Part shown: positions 1-8,475 of the stretch, one piece after another
Layout: each line of letters begins with the position of its first letter
How positions within the stretch are numbered: position 1 is the first letter of the stretch
Assembly (NCBI GenBank): GCA_040216765.1
Contig: JAVJON010000062.1
Coordinates: 5,711 to 69,710, forward strand
Direction: 5' to 3'
Length of the DNA stretch: 64,000 nt
Source of the DNA: Marinibaculum sp040216765
GTDB taxonomy: Bacteria; Pseudomonadota; Alphaproteobacteria; Ferrovibrionales; Ferrovibrionaceae
The notes under the pieces: model-generated
The model's input: only the letters and a program-made list of their open reading frames with translations
What the model was told of the DNA's origin: nothing
Databases searched by the model: none
Position numbers and translations under genes: made by a program

Positions 1-2
1 GC

Positions 3-413
3 GGCGCCGAGCGCCGCTACCCCGCGGTGGTCGAGCGCCAGGCGGGCCGCATCGACGCCGCGACCGGCGGCGTCACGATCTTCGCCCGGCTGCGCGACCT
101 GCCGGCCGACACCCCGCTGCGGCCCGGTGCCTTCGTGGAGGTCCATATGCCGGACCGCCGCTTCGACAATGTCGCCAGCCTGCCCGAGGCCGCGCTGTTC
201 GACGGCGACAGGGTCTATGTCATCGGCCCGGACGACCGGCTGCAGGCCCGCCGGGTCGAGCTGGTCGCGCGCGACGGCGACCGCCTGCTGCTGACCGGCG
301 AACTGGCCGATGGCGAGCTGGTGCTGGTCACCCGCTTCGCCACCGCCGGGCCCGGCGTCAAGGTGCGGGTGCGCGACACCGCGGCGGCCGCCCCCGCCGG
401 CACCGGCGGATGA
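3..413 (+). CDS. RND efflux periplasmic adaptor subunit, C-terminal part (cut by left edge)
   Basis: This is the last 136 residues of an HlyD/MexA-type membrane fusion protein; the reading frame is already open at base 3, so the start lies outside the window. The visible part has the alternating beta pattern of the beta-barrel and membrane-proximal domains (for example LRPGAFVEVHMP and the LLTGELADGELVLV stretch) of adaptors that link an inner-membrane RND pump to an outer-membrane channel. Its TGA overlaps the ATG of the RND permease by four bases (ATGA), so the two are translated together. The family assignment rests on this neighbour as much as on the fragment. Confidence 0.85.
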   Translation, partial: GAERRYPAVVERQAGRIDAATGGVTIFARLRDLPADTPLRPGAFVEVHMPDRRFDNVASLPEAALFDGDRVYVIGPDDRLQARRVELVARDGDRLLLTGELADGELVLVTRFATAGPGVKVRVRDTAAAAPAGTGG

Positions 414-3400
414 GCTTCGTCCCGCTGGTCCGCCTGTTCGCGCGGCACCGCAATGCCGCGAACCTGCTGATGCTGCTCCTGCTGCTGCTGGGCGGCTGGT
501 CGCTGAGCCGGCTGAACACCCAGTTCTTCCCGGAATTCGGCATCGACGTGATCACCGTCTCGATCGCCTGGCCCGGCGCCTCGCCGGCCGATGTCGATGC
601 CAACATCACCACCGCGATCATCCCGGAGCTGCGCTATCTGGACGGCGTCAAGCGGGTCACCTCCTATTCCGTGGAGGGCAGCGGCACCGTGGTGGTGGAG
701 TTCGAGCCGGGCAGCGACATGCAGCGCGCCCTGTCGGAGGCGGAGTCCGCGATCGCCCGGATCCTCACCTTCCCGGAGGATATCGAGGAGCCGGTGATCC
801 GCCGGGTCACGCTGTACGAGACGATCTCCCGCCTGGCAGTCGGCGGGCCGTTTCCGGAAGCCGCCCTGAAGGCCTATGCCAAGGAGATCCGCGACGCGCT
901 GCTGGAGGCCGGGATCGACCAGGTCACCCTGTTCGGCGCGCGCGACGAGGAGATCTGGGTCGAAGTGCCGGAAGCCGCGCTGCAGCGGCTCGACCTGAGC
1001 CTGGACGCGGTCGCCGGCCGCATCGCCGCCTCCAGCCAGGACCTGCCCTCGGGCCGGGTGGAAGGCGCGCTGCAGAAGCAGATCCGCTCCCTGGGCCTGG
1101 CGCTCGATGCCGGCCAGGTCGCCGGGATCGAGGTGAAGTCCCTGCCCGGCGGCGAGAAGATCCTGGTCCGCGACATCGCCCGGGTGGGCGAGCGCTTCGC
1201 CCGCGAGGCCCCGGTCGGCCGCCTGCACGGCCGCGCCGCGGTCGAGCTGCACATCCAGCGCGCCGCCACCGCCGATGCGCTGACCTCCGCCCGCATCGTG
1301 CAGGAGGTCCTGGAGCGGATCCGGCCGGGCCTGCCGCCGACCCTGGAGCTGCAGGAATACGACGTGCAGGTCACCCTGATCCGCGATCGCATCGCGCTCC
1401 TGCTGAACAACGGGGTGTCCGGCCTGGCCCTGGTCGTCGTGGTGCTGTTCCTGTTCCTGAACGGGCGCACCGCCTTCTGGGTCGCCGCCGGCATCCCGGT
1501 GGCGATGATGGCCACCTTCGCGGCGATGCATGCCAGCGGGCAGAGCATCAACATGGTCTCGTTGTTCGCGCTGATCATGACCATCGGCATCATCGTCGAC
1601 GATGCCATCGTGGTGGGCGAGCATGCCGACCATCTGCGCAGCACCGGCCTGGACCCGCTGCATGCCGCGGAGCGCGGCGCGCTGCGCATGCTGGCGCCGG
1701 TCACGGCGGCCTCGCTGACCACCATCGCGGCCTTCGCGCCGCTGTTCCTGGTGGGCGACGTGATCGGCCAGATCATTGCCGCGATCCCGATGGTGGTGAT
1801 CGCCATCATGGTGGCGAGCCTGGTGGAATGCTTCCTGATCCTGCCCAACCACCTGCGCCACGCCATGCAGGGCAGCCGGACGGCCGCGCCGACGACCCGC
1901 GGCGCGCGCTTCCGCCGGCGCTTCGACCGTGGCTTCGGCCGCTTCCGCGATCGGATCTTCCGGCCGATCCTGGCCATCGCCCTGCGCTGGCGCTATGCCA
2001 CGGTGGCGGTGGCGCTGGCGGTGCTCCTGCTGTCGGCGGGCCTGGTGGCGGGCGGGCGGGTGGCCTTCATCTTTTTCCCCAGCCCGGAATCCGACACGAT
2101 CAACGCCAACATCCTGTTCGCGCCGGGCACGCCGCGGGACACCGTGGCCGCCATGGTCGACGAGCTGGACCGCGCGCTGGACCGGGCCGCAGCCGGCCTG
2201 CCCGGCGCGGACGGGCAGGTCGTGGTCAGCGCCTTCGGCAAGATCGGCGTCAGCCAGGGCAGCCAGTTCTCCTCGGTCAGCGGCGACCATCGCGGCGGCC
2301 TGCATGTCGAGCTGCAGCCCTCGGACCTGCGCCAGGTGCGCACGCCGGAGGTGATCGCTGCCTGGCGGCAGGAGATCGTGGAGCTTGCCGGGGTGGAGCG
2401 GATCGCCCTGGTGGAGCGCCAGGGCGGCCCGCCGGGGCGTGAACTGGACATCCGCCTGATCGGCGGCACGCCGGAGGCGCTGAAAGCCGCGGCCGAGCGG
2501 CTGAAGGCGGTGCTGGGGACCTATCCCGGCCTGCGCGACATCGAGGACGACCTGCCCTGGGGCAAGCCGGAGCTGGTGCTGGAGCTGACGCCCCGCGGCG
2601 CGGCCCTGGGCTTCACCACGCAGAGCGTGGCGCAGCAGATCCGCGACGCCTTCGAGGGGCGCATCGCGCGCCGCTTCGCCCGCGGCGACGAGGAGGTGAC
2701 GATCCGCGTGCAGCGCCCGGCGTCCGAGCGCGGCGAGGCCGACCTGCGGCGCCTGCTGCTGGACGGCCCCGACGGCAGCGCCGTGCCGCTGTCGGAGGCC
2801 GTGGCGATCCGCGAGCAGGCCGGCTTCGACCGGATCCGGCGGGAGGATTCCCACCGCGAGGTCGCGGTGACGGCCGAGATCGACGAGACCGTCACCAATG
2901 CCAATGCCGTGCTTGAGGCGCTGGAGGCCGGCCCCCTGCCGGAAATCGCCCAGACCCACGGCCTGACCTGGCGGCTGGCCGGCAAGTCGGAGGAACAGGC
3001 CCGCACCCTGGGCGACCTGCGGGCCGGCGCCCTGGTGGCCCTGGCGGTGATCTACATCGTGCTGGCCTGGGTCTTCGCGTCCTATCTGCGGCCGCTGGTG
3101 GTGATGGCGATCATCCCGTTCGGGCTGGTCGGCGCGATCGTCGGGCATCTGCTGCTGGGGATGGACCTGACGATCCTGTCGCTGGTCGCGCTGCTGGGGC
3201 TGAGCGGCGTGCTGGTCAACGATTCCATCGTGCTGGTCACCACCATCGACCAGCGCATCGCAGCGGGCGAACCGGTCATGACGGCGATCGCCAACGGCGC
3301 CGCCGACCGGTTGCGCGCGGTGCTGCTGACCTCGCTGACCACCATCGGCGGCCTGCTGCCGCTGCTGTTCGAGACCTCGCTGCAGGCGCAGTTCCTGATC

Positions 3401-3544
3401 CCGATGGCGGTCACCCTGGTGTTCGGCCTGGCGCTCGCCACCCTCTTGGTGCTGGTCCTGGTCCCCGCCCTGCTGGCGATCCAGGAGGATGTCCTGGCGC
3501 TGCTGGGGCGGTCGAAGCGGGTGGCGGCCGGCGCGGGCGGATAG
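410..3544 (+). CDS. RND efflux transporter permease (AcrB/HAE1-like)
   Basis: A 1044-residue inner-membrane proton-driven efflux pump subunit, the usual length for AcrB-family proteins. It has TM1 at about residues 15-32, a large periplasmic porter loop, a block of helices from about 330 to 480 with the GIIVDDAIVVGE motif near residue 395 (the proton-relay aspartate pair of this family), a second porter loop, and a second helix block near the C-terminus. It follows the adaptor with an ATGA overlap and forms an operon with it. No outer-membrane factor gene is visible here. Substrate cannot be told from sequence. The last residues are short, Arg-rich and without other features. Confidence 0.95.
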   Translation: MSFVPLVRLFARHRNAANLLMLLLLLLGGWSLSRLNTQFFPEFGIDVITVSIAWPGASPADVDANITTAIIPELRYLDGVKRVTSYSVEGSGTVVVEFEPGSDMQRALSEAESAIARILTFPEDIEEPVIRRVTLYETISRLAVGGPFPEAALKAYAKEIRDALLEAGIDQVTLFGARDEEIWVEVPEAALQRLDLSLDAVAGRIAASSQDLPSGRVEGALQKQIRSLGLALDAGQVAGIEVKSLPGGEKILVRDIARVGERFAREAPVGRLHGRAAVELHIQRAATADALTSARIVQEVLERIRPGLPPTLELQEYDVQVTLIRDRIALLLNNGVSGLALVVVVLFLFLNGRTAFWVAAGIPVAMMATFAAMHASGQSINMVSLFALIMTIGIIVDDAIVVGEHADHLRSTGLDPLHAAERGALRMLAPVTAASLTTIAAFAPLFLVGDVIGQIIAAIPMVVIAIMVASLVECFLILPNHLRHAMQGSRTAAPTTRGARFRRRFDRGFGRFRDRIFRPILAIALRWRYATVAVALAVLLLSAGLVAGGRVAFIFFPSPESDTINANILFAPGTPRDTVAAMVDELDRALDRAAAGLPGADGQVVVSAFGKIGVSQGSQFSSVSGDHRGGLHVELQPSDLRQVRTPEVIAAWRQEIVELAGVERIALVERQGGPPGRELDIRLIGGTPEALKAAAERLKAVLGTYPGLRDIEDDLPWGKPELVLELTPRGAALGFTTQSVAQQIRDAFEGRIARRFARGDEEVTIRVQRPASERGEADLRRLLLDGPDGSAVPLSEAVAIREQAGFDRIRREDSHREVAVTAEIDETVTNANAVLEALEAGPLPEIAQTHGLTWRLAGKSEEQARTLGDLRAGALVALAVIYIVLAWVFASYLRPLVVMAIIPFGLVGAIVGHLLLGMDLTILSLVALLGLSGVLVNDSIVLVTTIDQRIAAGEPVMTAIANGAADRLRAVLLTSLTTIGGLLPLLFETSLQAQFLIPMAVTLVFGLALATLLVLVLVPALLAIQEDVLALLGRSKRVAAGAGG

Positions 3545-3629
3545 CAATGCGTTAACCGAATTCGCGCTATATCCTTCGACGTCGCATTGACCGCGGCCCC
3601 TTCCCTCATCAGCGACCGCGGACAGGACA

Positions 3630-4598
3630 GTGCAGCATCAGGCGAACGACCCGGGATCGATGGCACTGGCCCCGCCGCTTTCGCCCGCCGATCTCTGCGC
3701 GGAACGGCCGCTGCTGCCCAACGAGCCGCGGGTGCGGGACTGGCCGCGCGAGCAGGAGCTGACCGAGCGCCACCTGCTGCCCGCCCTGGCGCAGCTCGAG
3801 GCGTTCTTCCTGTGGCTGCGCGCGGACCTGGACCGCACGCTTTGTCCGGCGGCGCCGGTCAAGCGGGGCAAGCCCTATCCGCTGGGGCAATGCCTGGAGA
3901 TCTCGCTGGCGGCGAAGGCGCGGCTCTCGGCGTTCGACGCCAGCGCGCTGCGCGGCGCGCCTGCGCAGGGCTGGGCCGCGCTGGCGGCGTTCCTCGCCGC
4001 CGGTGGCACCCTGCGCCAGGTCTGGGGCGACCTGCGCGGCGAGTATTTCCAGAACGCCTTCCTGGCCGGCACCCTGTACATCGACATCTCCAACGACACG
4101 GTGGTCGCCAGCAAGCCCAAGGTGGAGATCCGGCCCTTTGCCGAGGCCCGGTTCGGCCCGGTCCGGGACCATCTGCACTATGTCGCGATCGCGCGGCGCT
4201 ACTGGAGCGCCTGGATCTTCCCCAACCACATCCTGCCCGACCTGGCGCACTGCTTTCCCGCCATCACCGCGATCCCCGGCGTCGGCCTGCAGCTGGAATC
4301 GACCTCGTACTACATGATCGCGCTCAGCCTGAGCGACGGCTTCCGGGGCAGCGAGGCGGTGCTCCAGGCGCCGCCGCTCTCCGCCGACCTGTTCGGCTTC
4401 CTGCGGCACTCCCTTGCCGGCCATGGTGTCGCCCTGCCGTCGAGCCCCGCGGCAGGACGGGCGCTGGCCCTGCAGACCTGTGAAACGCACCGCCGCAACC
4501 GCTGGCAGGAGGATCGCACGGCGATCGGCGCAGCGCTCCAGTCGGCCCTGGCGACCAACCGGCGATTGAGCCAGGTGGAGGCCCGGCTGGCCGCCTGA
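3630..4598 (+). CDS. conserved protein of unknown function (322 aa)
   Basis: I do not recognise this protein. The frame is a good coding frame, with strong third-position GC and no overlap with its neighbours. It is soluble (no signal peptide or membrane helix) and ends in a helical segment rich in Arg, Gln and Ala. The central part has many aromatic residues, for example RRYWSAWIFPNHILPD and an ESTSYYMIALSLSDGF stretch. Two starts are possible: GTG at 3630 preceded by AGGAC, or ATG at 3660 preceded by GGGA, the latter giving 312 residues. It stands between the RND permease and glutamate racemase on the same strand, but spacing of 85 and 114 bases argues against tight coupling. Confidence 0.7.
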   Translation: MQHQANDPGSMALAPPLSPADLCAERPLLPNEPRVRDWPREQELTERHLLPALAQLEAFFLWLRADLDRTLCPAAPVKRGKPYPLGQCLEISLAAKARLSAFDASALRGAPAQGWAALAAFLAAGGTLRQVWGDLRGEYFQNAFLAGTLYIDISNDTVVASKPKVEIRPFAEARFGPVRDHLHYVAIARRYWSAWIFPNHILPDLAHCFPAITAIPGVGLQLESTSYYMIALSLSDGFRGSEAVLQAPPLSADLFGFLRHSLAGHGVALPSSPAAGRALALQTCETHRRNRWQEDRTAIGAALQSALATNRRLSQVEARLAA

Positions 4599-4712
4599 CC
4601 GGGGCAGCCGGCGGGCCCGGCCGTTTGACAGGGCGGGTGAATCGCCTCCTGCTGAACGCTTGCGGCGCCCGGGCATGCGGCCGGCGCGGCGGCAGAAGGA
4701 TCACCCGCGGCG

Positions 4713-5588
4713 ATGATCGGCTGCTTCGATTCCGGGCATGGCGGCCTGACGATCCTGCAGGCCCTGCGCCGGCGGCTGCCGGCACAGCGTTTCATCTATC
4801 TCGGCGACCATGCCAATGCCCCCTATGGCGACCGCCCGTCGGCCGAGGTGGTCGACCTCACCCGCGCCGCCGTCGACTGGCTGTTCCGGCAGGACGCGAT
4901 GCTGGTCGTCCTGGCCTGCAACACCGCCACCGCGGTCGCGCTGCGGCATCTGCAGCAGGCCTGGCTGCCGGCCAGCGGCTGGGCCGCACGGGGCCGCAAC
5001 CTGCTGGGCATCATCGCCCCCACCGTCGAGGCCGCGACCCTGACCCCCTGGGGGGTCACCACGCCGACCGGGCCGGCCGCCGGCCGCACCGGCATCGTCG
5101 CGATATTCGCGACCAGGCGCACCGTCCGGACCAACGTCTATGGCGAGGAGATCCTCAAGCGCTGCCCGCGCATGCAGGTCGTGCAGCAGCCCTGCCCCGG
5201 CCTGGTCGATGCGATCGAGCAGGGCGCGCCGGCGGAGCGGATCGACCGCCTGGTCGGCCATCATGTCTCGGCCCTGCTGGACCGGCTGGACGGCGCCCTG
5301 CCCGCCCATGCGATCCTGGGCTGCACGCATTATCCGCTGGTGGAGGATGCCTTCCGCCGGCACCTCCCGCCCGGCATCGGGCTGCTGTCTCAGCCGCGGA
5401 TCGTGGCCGGGAGCCTGGCCGACTATCTGGCACGGCATCCGGGCTATGGCACGGCCGTGCCCGGCGATTCCGCCATCGGCGAAGCCGCTTCCGCCCTGCA
5501 CACCACCGGCGCCTGCGACCGGGTTGCCGCGACCCTGCCGGCCCTCTGGCCGGGAATGGCCGGCTTCCGCTCCGCCTCTCTCGCCTGA
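4713..5588 (+). CDS. murI: glutamate racemase (Asp/Glu racemase family)
   Basis: Interconverts L- and D-glutamate in the cytoplasm to supply D-Glu for peptidoglycan. The 291 residues carry the family motifs: FDSGHGG at residues 5-11, the first catalytic cysteine in ACNTAT (Cys69) and the second in GCTHYP (Cys204), plus APYGD near 36-40. Length is at the upper end of the normal 260-290 range. Starting at the ATG at 4713 places the N-terminal beta strand MIGCFDSG correctly. It is a single gene. A general aspartate/glutamate racemase role cannot be excluded, but the motif set is that of MurI. Confidence 0.9.
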   Translation: MIGCFDSGHGGLTILQALRRRLPAQRFIYLGDHANAPYGDRPSAEVVDLTRAAVDWLFRQDAMLVVLACNTATAVALRHLQQAWLPASGWAARGRNLLGIIAPTVEAATLTPWGVTTPTGPAAGRTGIVAIFATRRTVRTNVYGEEILKRCPRMQVVQQPCPGLVDAIEQGAPAERIDRLVGHHVSALLDRLDGALPAHAILGCTHYPLVEDAFRRHLPPGIGLLSQPRIVAGSLADYLARHPGYGTAVPGDSAIGEAASALHTTGACDRVAATLPALWPGMAGFRSASLA

Positions 5589-5648
5589 ACGCGGCCGGTT
5601 GCGCCCGGATGCGGCCCGGGCCGCCCGGCCGGGATTGACCGCGGAATT

Positions 5649-5674
5649 TTTGTCGGAAACTATTGTCCGACAAT
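5649..5674. promoter_or_regulatory. GntR-like palindromic operator
   Basis: ATTGTC-C-GACAAT at 5662-5674 is a perfect 6+1+6 palindrome, and a half-site TTGTCGG lies just upstream at 5650-5656. Short palindromes of the form TTGTC-N-GACAA are typical of FCD-type GntR repressors. It lies 48 bases ahead of the hybrid ABC gene and in a local AT-rich patch, so it was probably the operator/promoter region of that transporter operon. No regulator gene is visible in the window. Confidence 0.5.
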
Positions 5675-5721
5675 TGGTCACTGATCGCGAACCGCCCGAC
5701 AGGCAGGGGGGCTTCGCCACG

Positions 5722-7080
5722 GTGGGCAACTTCCTGAACCTGGGCCGCAGCGTCGCCGTGCTCGGCCTGGGCATGGGCCTGGTGGTGATCGGCCGCGGCC
5801 TGGACCTGTCGCAGATCGCCTCGATGGCGGTGCCGACGGCGATCGGGGTGCAGATGATGGCCGGCGGCTATCCGCTGCTGCTCTGCCTGCTGGTCGGGCT
5901 GTGCGTCGCGATTGCGATCGGCATGGTCAACGGGCTGATCATCTCGTTCGTCGAGATCCCGGCCCTGTTCACCACTTTGGCCACCAACTTCCTGGTCTAT
6001 GGCATTGCCCGCGAGCTGGTGCTGAACGGCTTCATCGCCTATGTCCCCGCCGAGCAGGCCCGCTTCCTGCAGATCGGCCAGGGCAGCGTGCTGGGCATCC
6101 CCGCGCCGATCCTGGTGTTCGCCGCGATGGCGGCGATCGTCCACTGGTTCATGTCCGGCACCCGCACCGGCCGCTTCATCTACGCCCATGGCGACATCAC
6201 GATCCTGCGCGACGGCCGCCGGGTGGTGACGGAGGCTGCCGCCGACCTGACCCGCGAGCAGATCGTGCGGCACATGGTCGGCCGCGACGTGACCCAGTCG
6301 CACTATGGCAGCCGCGCCGCCGCGCCCGGCAGCAATGCCGGCCGGCGGGAAAAGGTGCTGAGCGTCGAGAACGTGACGATGGGCAACATCGTCAAGAACA
6401 TGTCCTTCTCGATCTATGCGGGCGAGGTGGTGGGTATGGCCGGGCTGATCGGCGCCGGGCGGACCGAGATCTCGCAGGTCATCGCCGGGGTCCGCAAGCG
6501 CGACCTGGTGCATGGCGGCATGATCTACCTGCGCGGCCGGCCGATCCGCTACCGGGTGCCGAAGCAGGCGATCGACGACGGCATCGTCTATATCACCGAG
6601 GACCGCAAGGTGAACGGCTTCTTCGAGACGATGACCGTCGACGACAATATCTATGTCGGCCGGCTGGCGACCCGGCTCGGCCGGCGCTTCTTCCTGTCGC
6701 GCCGGCAGCGCCGCGGCCTGGCCGACACCTGGGTGGAGCGGCTGAAGATCGCCGCCACGCACCGGACCTCGCGCATCGTGCAGCTGTCCGGCGGCAACCA
6801 GCAGAAGGTGGTGGTGGCGAAGTCCCTGGTGCAGGAGCCGGAGGTGGTGATCTTCGACGAACCGACCCGCGGCGTCGATGTCGGCACCATCCCGCAGATC
6901 CACAAGGCGATCCGCGACCTGGCGGCGGAGGGCAAGGCGGTGGTGGTGATCTCGTCCTACCTGCCGGAGCTGCTGAGCGTGGCGGACCGCATCCTGGTCG
7001 CCCGGCAGGGCCGCATCGCCGAGGAGTTCAGCGCCGCCGACGCCACCGAGGACAAGATCATGTACGCCGCCATCCACTGA
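5722..7080 (+). pseudogene. hybrid relic: ribose-type ABC permease fused to second half of RbsA-like ATPase
   Basis: The first 158 codons match the middle of an RbsC-type sugar permease: homology starts abruptly near FATVGNFLNLG, passes through LGMGLVVIGRGLDLS, and stops at GRFIYAHGD. Without a frame break the text continues as ITILRDGRR, which is the middle of an RbsA-type ATPase, then the whole second nucleotide-binding domain with GLIGAGRTE, LSGGNQQK, FDEPTRGVDVG. The permease lacks its first helix and its last third; the ATPase lacks its first NBD, which holds the canonical Walker A. The junction is near base 6195. GTG at 5722 is preceded by the G-rich AGGCAGGGGGG and could start translation. 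No stop codons or frameshifts interrupt it. No periplasmic binding protein is nearby. A working transporter is unlikely; I call it a deletion relic. Confidence 0.7.
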
Positions 7081-7131
7081 CCGCGGCGGGCGGGCCGTGC
7101 GGCGATGTCCCTGCGGTGGCGTCCCGGGCCG

Positions 7132-7791
7132 TCAGACGTGGCTGAACGAGTTGCCGATCACCGACATGAACTCCGCCCGGGTGCGCGGGTCGTCGCGGAA
7201 GGCGCCCAGCATGCGGCTGGTGACCATGGTGACGTCGGACTTGTGGACGCCGCGGGTGGTCATGCACTGGTGCGCCGCCTCGATCACCACGCCGACGCCG
7301 CGCGGGCACAGCACCTGGTCCAGGGTGTTGGCGATCTGCGCGGTCATCTTTTCCTGGATCTGCAGGCGCTTGGAATAGACCTCCGCGACGCGTGCGAGCT
7401 TGGAGATGCCGACCACCCGCCTGTCGGGCAGGTAGCCGATATGGATCTTGCCGATGATCGGCACCATGTGGTGCTCGCAATGGCTTTCCAGCCGGATGTC
7501 GCGCAGCAGCACCATCTCGTCATAGCCCTCGACCTCCTCGAAGGTGCGCTCCAGCAGGGCGACGGGATCCTCGCCATAGCCGGCGAAGAACTCCTCGTAG
7601 GACCGCACCACCCGGTCGGGGGTGCCGGCCAGCCCTTCCCGCGCGGGATCGTCGCCGGCCCAGCGGATCAGGGTGCGCACCGCCTCCTCGGCCTGTTCCC
7701 GGCTGGGCCGTCCCGCCGGCCCGGTTTCCGCCTGCCCGGTTTCCGCCTGCCCGATTTCCGTCCGACCGATCGTCGCTGCCGGATTGCTCAT
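7132..7791 (-). CDS. folE: GTP cyclohydrolase I
   Basis: Converts GTP to 7,8-dihydroneopterin triphosphate, first step of folate synthesis and source of the queuosine precursor. In 219 residues it has the zinc and catalytic motif SHCEHHMVP, the GYLPDRRVVGISKLAR segment, and the second zinc cysteine in EAAHQCMTTRGV; it ends in the normal GNSFSHV-type tail. The start is set by AGGAAAGGGC just ahead of ATG. Residues 8-24 are a low-complexity insert (ETGQA repeated) made by a 15-bp DNA repeat and are not part of the fold. QueG, a later queuosine enzyme, is encoded at 32.4-33.6 kb. Confidence 0.96.
   Translation of the reverse strand: MSNPAATIGRTEIGQAETGQAETGPAGRPSREQAEEAVRTLIRWAGDDPAREGLAGTPDRVVRSYEEFFAGYGEDPVALLERTFEEVEGYDEMVLLRDIRLESHCEHHMVPIIGKIHIGYLPDRRVVGISKLARVAEVYSKRLQIQEKMTAQIANTLDQVLCPRGVGVVIEAAHQCMTTRGVHKSDVTMVTSRMLGAFRDDPRTRAEFMSVIGNSFSHV
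7720..7764. repeat. 3 x 15-bp tandem repeat inside folE
   Basis: Units 7720-7734 and 7735-7749 are identical (cccggtttccgcctg) and 7750-7764 differs at three bases. The unit is five codons long, so copies add or remove ETGQA-like pentapeptides in the disordered N-terminus of FolE without shifting the frame. Confidence 0.9.
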
Positions 7792-7959
7792 GCCATGCCC
7801 TTTCCTGGCGCCGCGTCCAGGACCCCTGCCATGGCGCAGACTTAATGTGTGAATGGAGACCCCGTCGGGGATCTGCTGCGGGATCTCTCCGTCGCCGCCG
7901 CGTGTCGCGATCCTTCCACGTCGCCCGGAAACGCAGCGGATCGCTGGCGCGGCGGCCGT

Positions 7960-8352
7960 TCAGTTGACGCTGAGCGTCCCGTGCGGGCTGTCCAGCGAGA
8001 AGGCGGGGATCGCCACGTCGAAGATGCCGCCGCCGGCGGTCACCATGCCGTAGCTGCCGACCATGAAGCCGGACGGCGTGGAAAGCGGGCAGCCGCTGGT
8101 ATATTCGAAGGTCTGGCCCGGTTCCAGGATCGGCTGCTCGCCGACGACGCCGTCGCCGCGGACCTCCTGCACCCGGCCCTGGGCATCCGTGATGCGCCAG
8201 TGGCGGGTCAGCAGCTGCACCGTTTCGGGGCTCTGGTTCTCGATCCGGATCTGGTAGGCCCAGACGAAGCGGTGCTCGCCGGGCGAGGACTGCTCTTCCA
8301 GATAGATCGGTTGCGCCGTGACGGTGACGCCCTTGGTGCTTTGCGCGTACAT
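7960..8352 (-). CDS. apaG: ApaG domain protein
   Basis: A 130-residue single-domain beta-sandwich protein of the ApaG family (fibronectin-III-like fold, linked genetically to Co2+/Mg2+ resistance and diadenosine polyphosphates; biochemical role still unclear). The diagnostic run HRFVWAYQIRIENQS, then LLTRHWRITDAQG and GDGVVGEQP, and PLSTPSGFMVGSYGM are all present. A longer frame exists upstream, but GGGAGGTGCC right before the ATG at 8352 decides the start. It lies between metZ and folE on the same strand. An 8-bp inverted repeat sits in its 5' leader. Confidence 0.93.
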   Translation of the reverse strand: MYAQSTKGVTVTAQPIYLEEQSSPGEHRFVWAYQIRIENQSPETVQLLTRHWRITDAQGRVQEVRGDGVVGEQPILEPGQTFEYTSGCPLSTPSGFMVGSYGMVTAGGGIFDVAIPAFSLDSPHGTLSVN

Positions 8353-8373
8353 GGCACCTCCCAAAAGGATCGG

Positions 8374-8397
8374 CGGCCCGGCCGGCCTGCCGGGCCG
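8374..8397. repeat. 8-bp inverted repeat in the apaG leader
   Basis: CGGCCCGG (8374-8381) and CCGGGCCG (8390-8397) pair perfectly around an 8-base loop. On the minus strand it is followed six bases later by CCTTTT and then by the apaG ribosome-binding site. It could be a weak metZ terminator or a 5' leader structure; the T run is too distant and short to call a terminator. Confidence 0.4.
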
Positions 8398-8475
8398 GCG
8401 CATTGGCACGATATTAGGAACCTGCCGGACGAAGTCCAGAAGGCCGGCCGGGCGAAGGGTGGCGGCCCCGCTGGA

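Noticed and set aside
215..3547. A 1110-codon open frame on the minus strand, and similar long antisense frames across the window (for example opposite pheT, the sensor genes and murI).
   Set aside because: They are antisense shadows of high-GC genes: composition is rich in Arg, Gln, His and Asp with no domain, and each lies opposite a gene with clear motifs.
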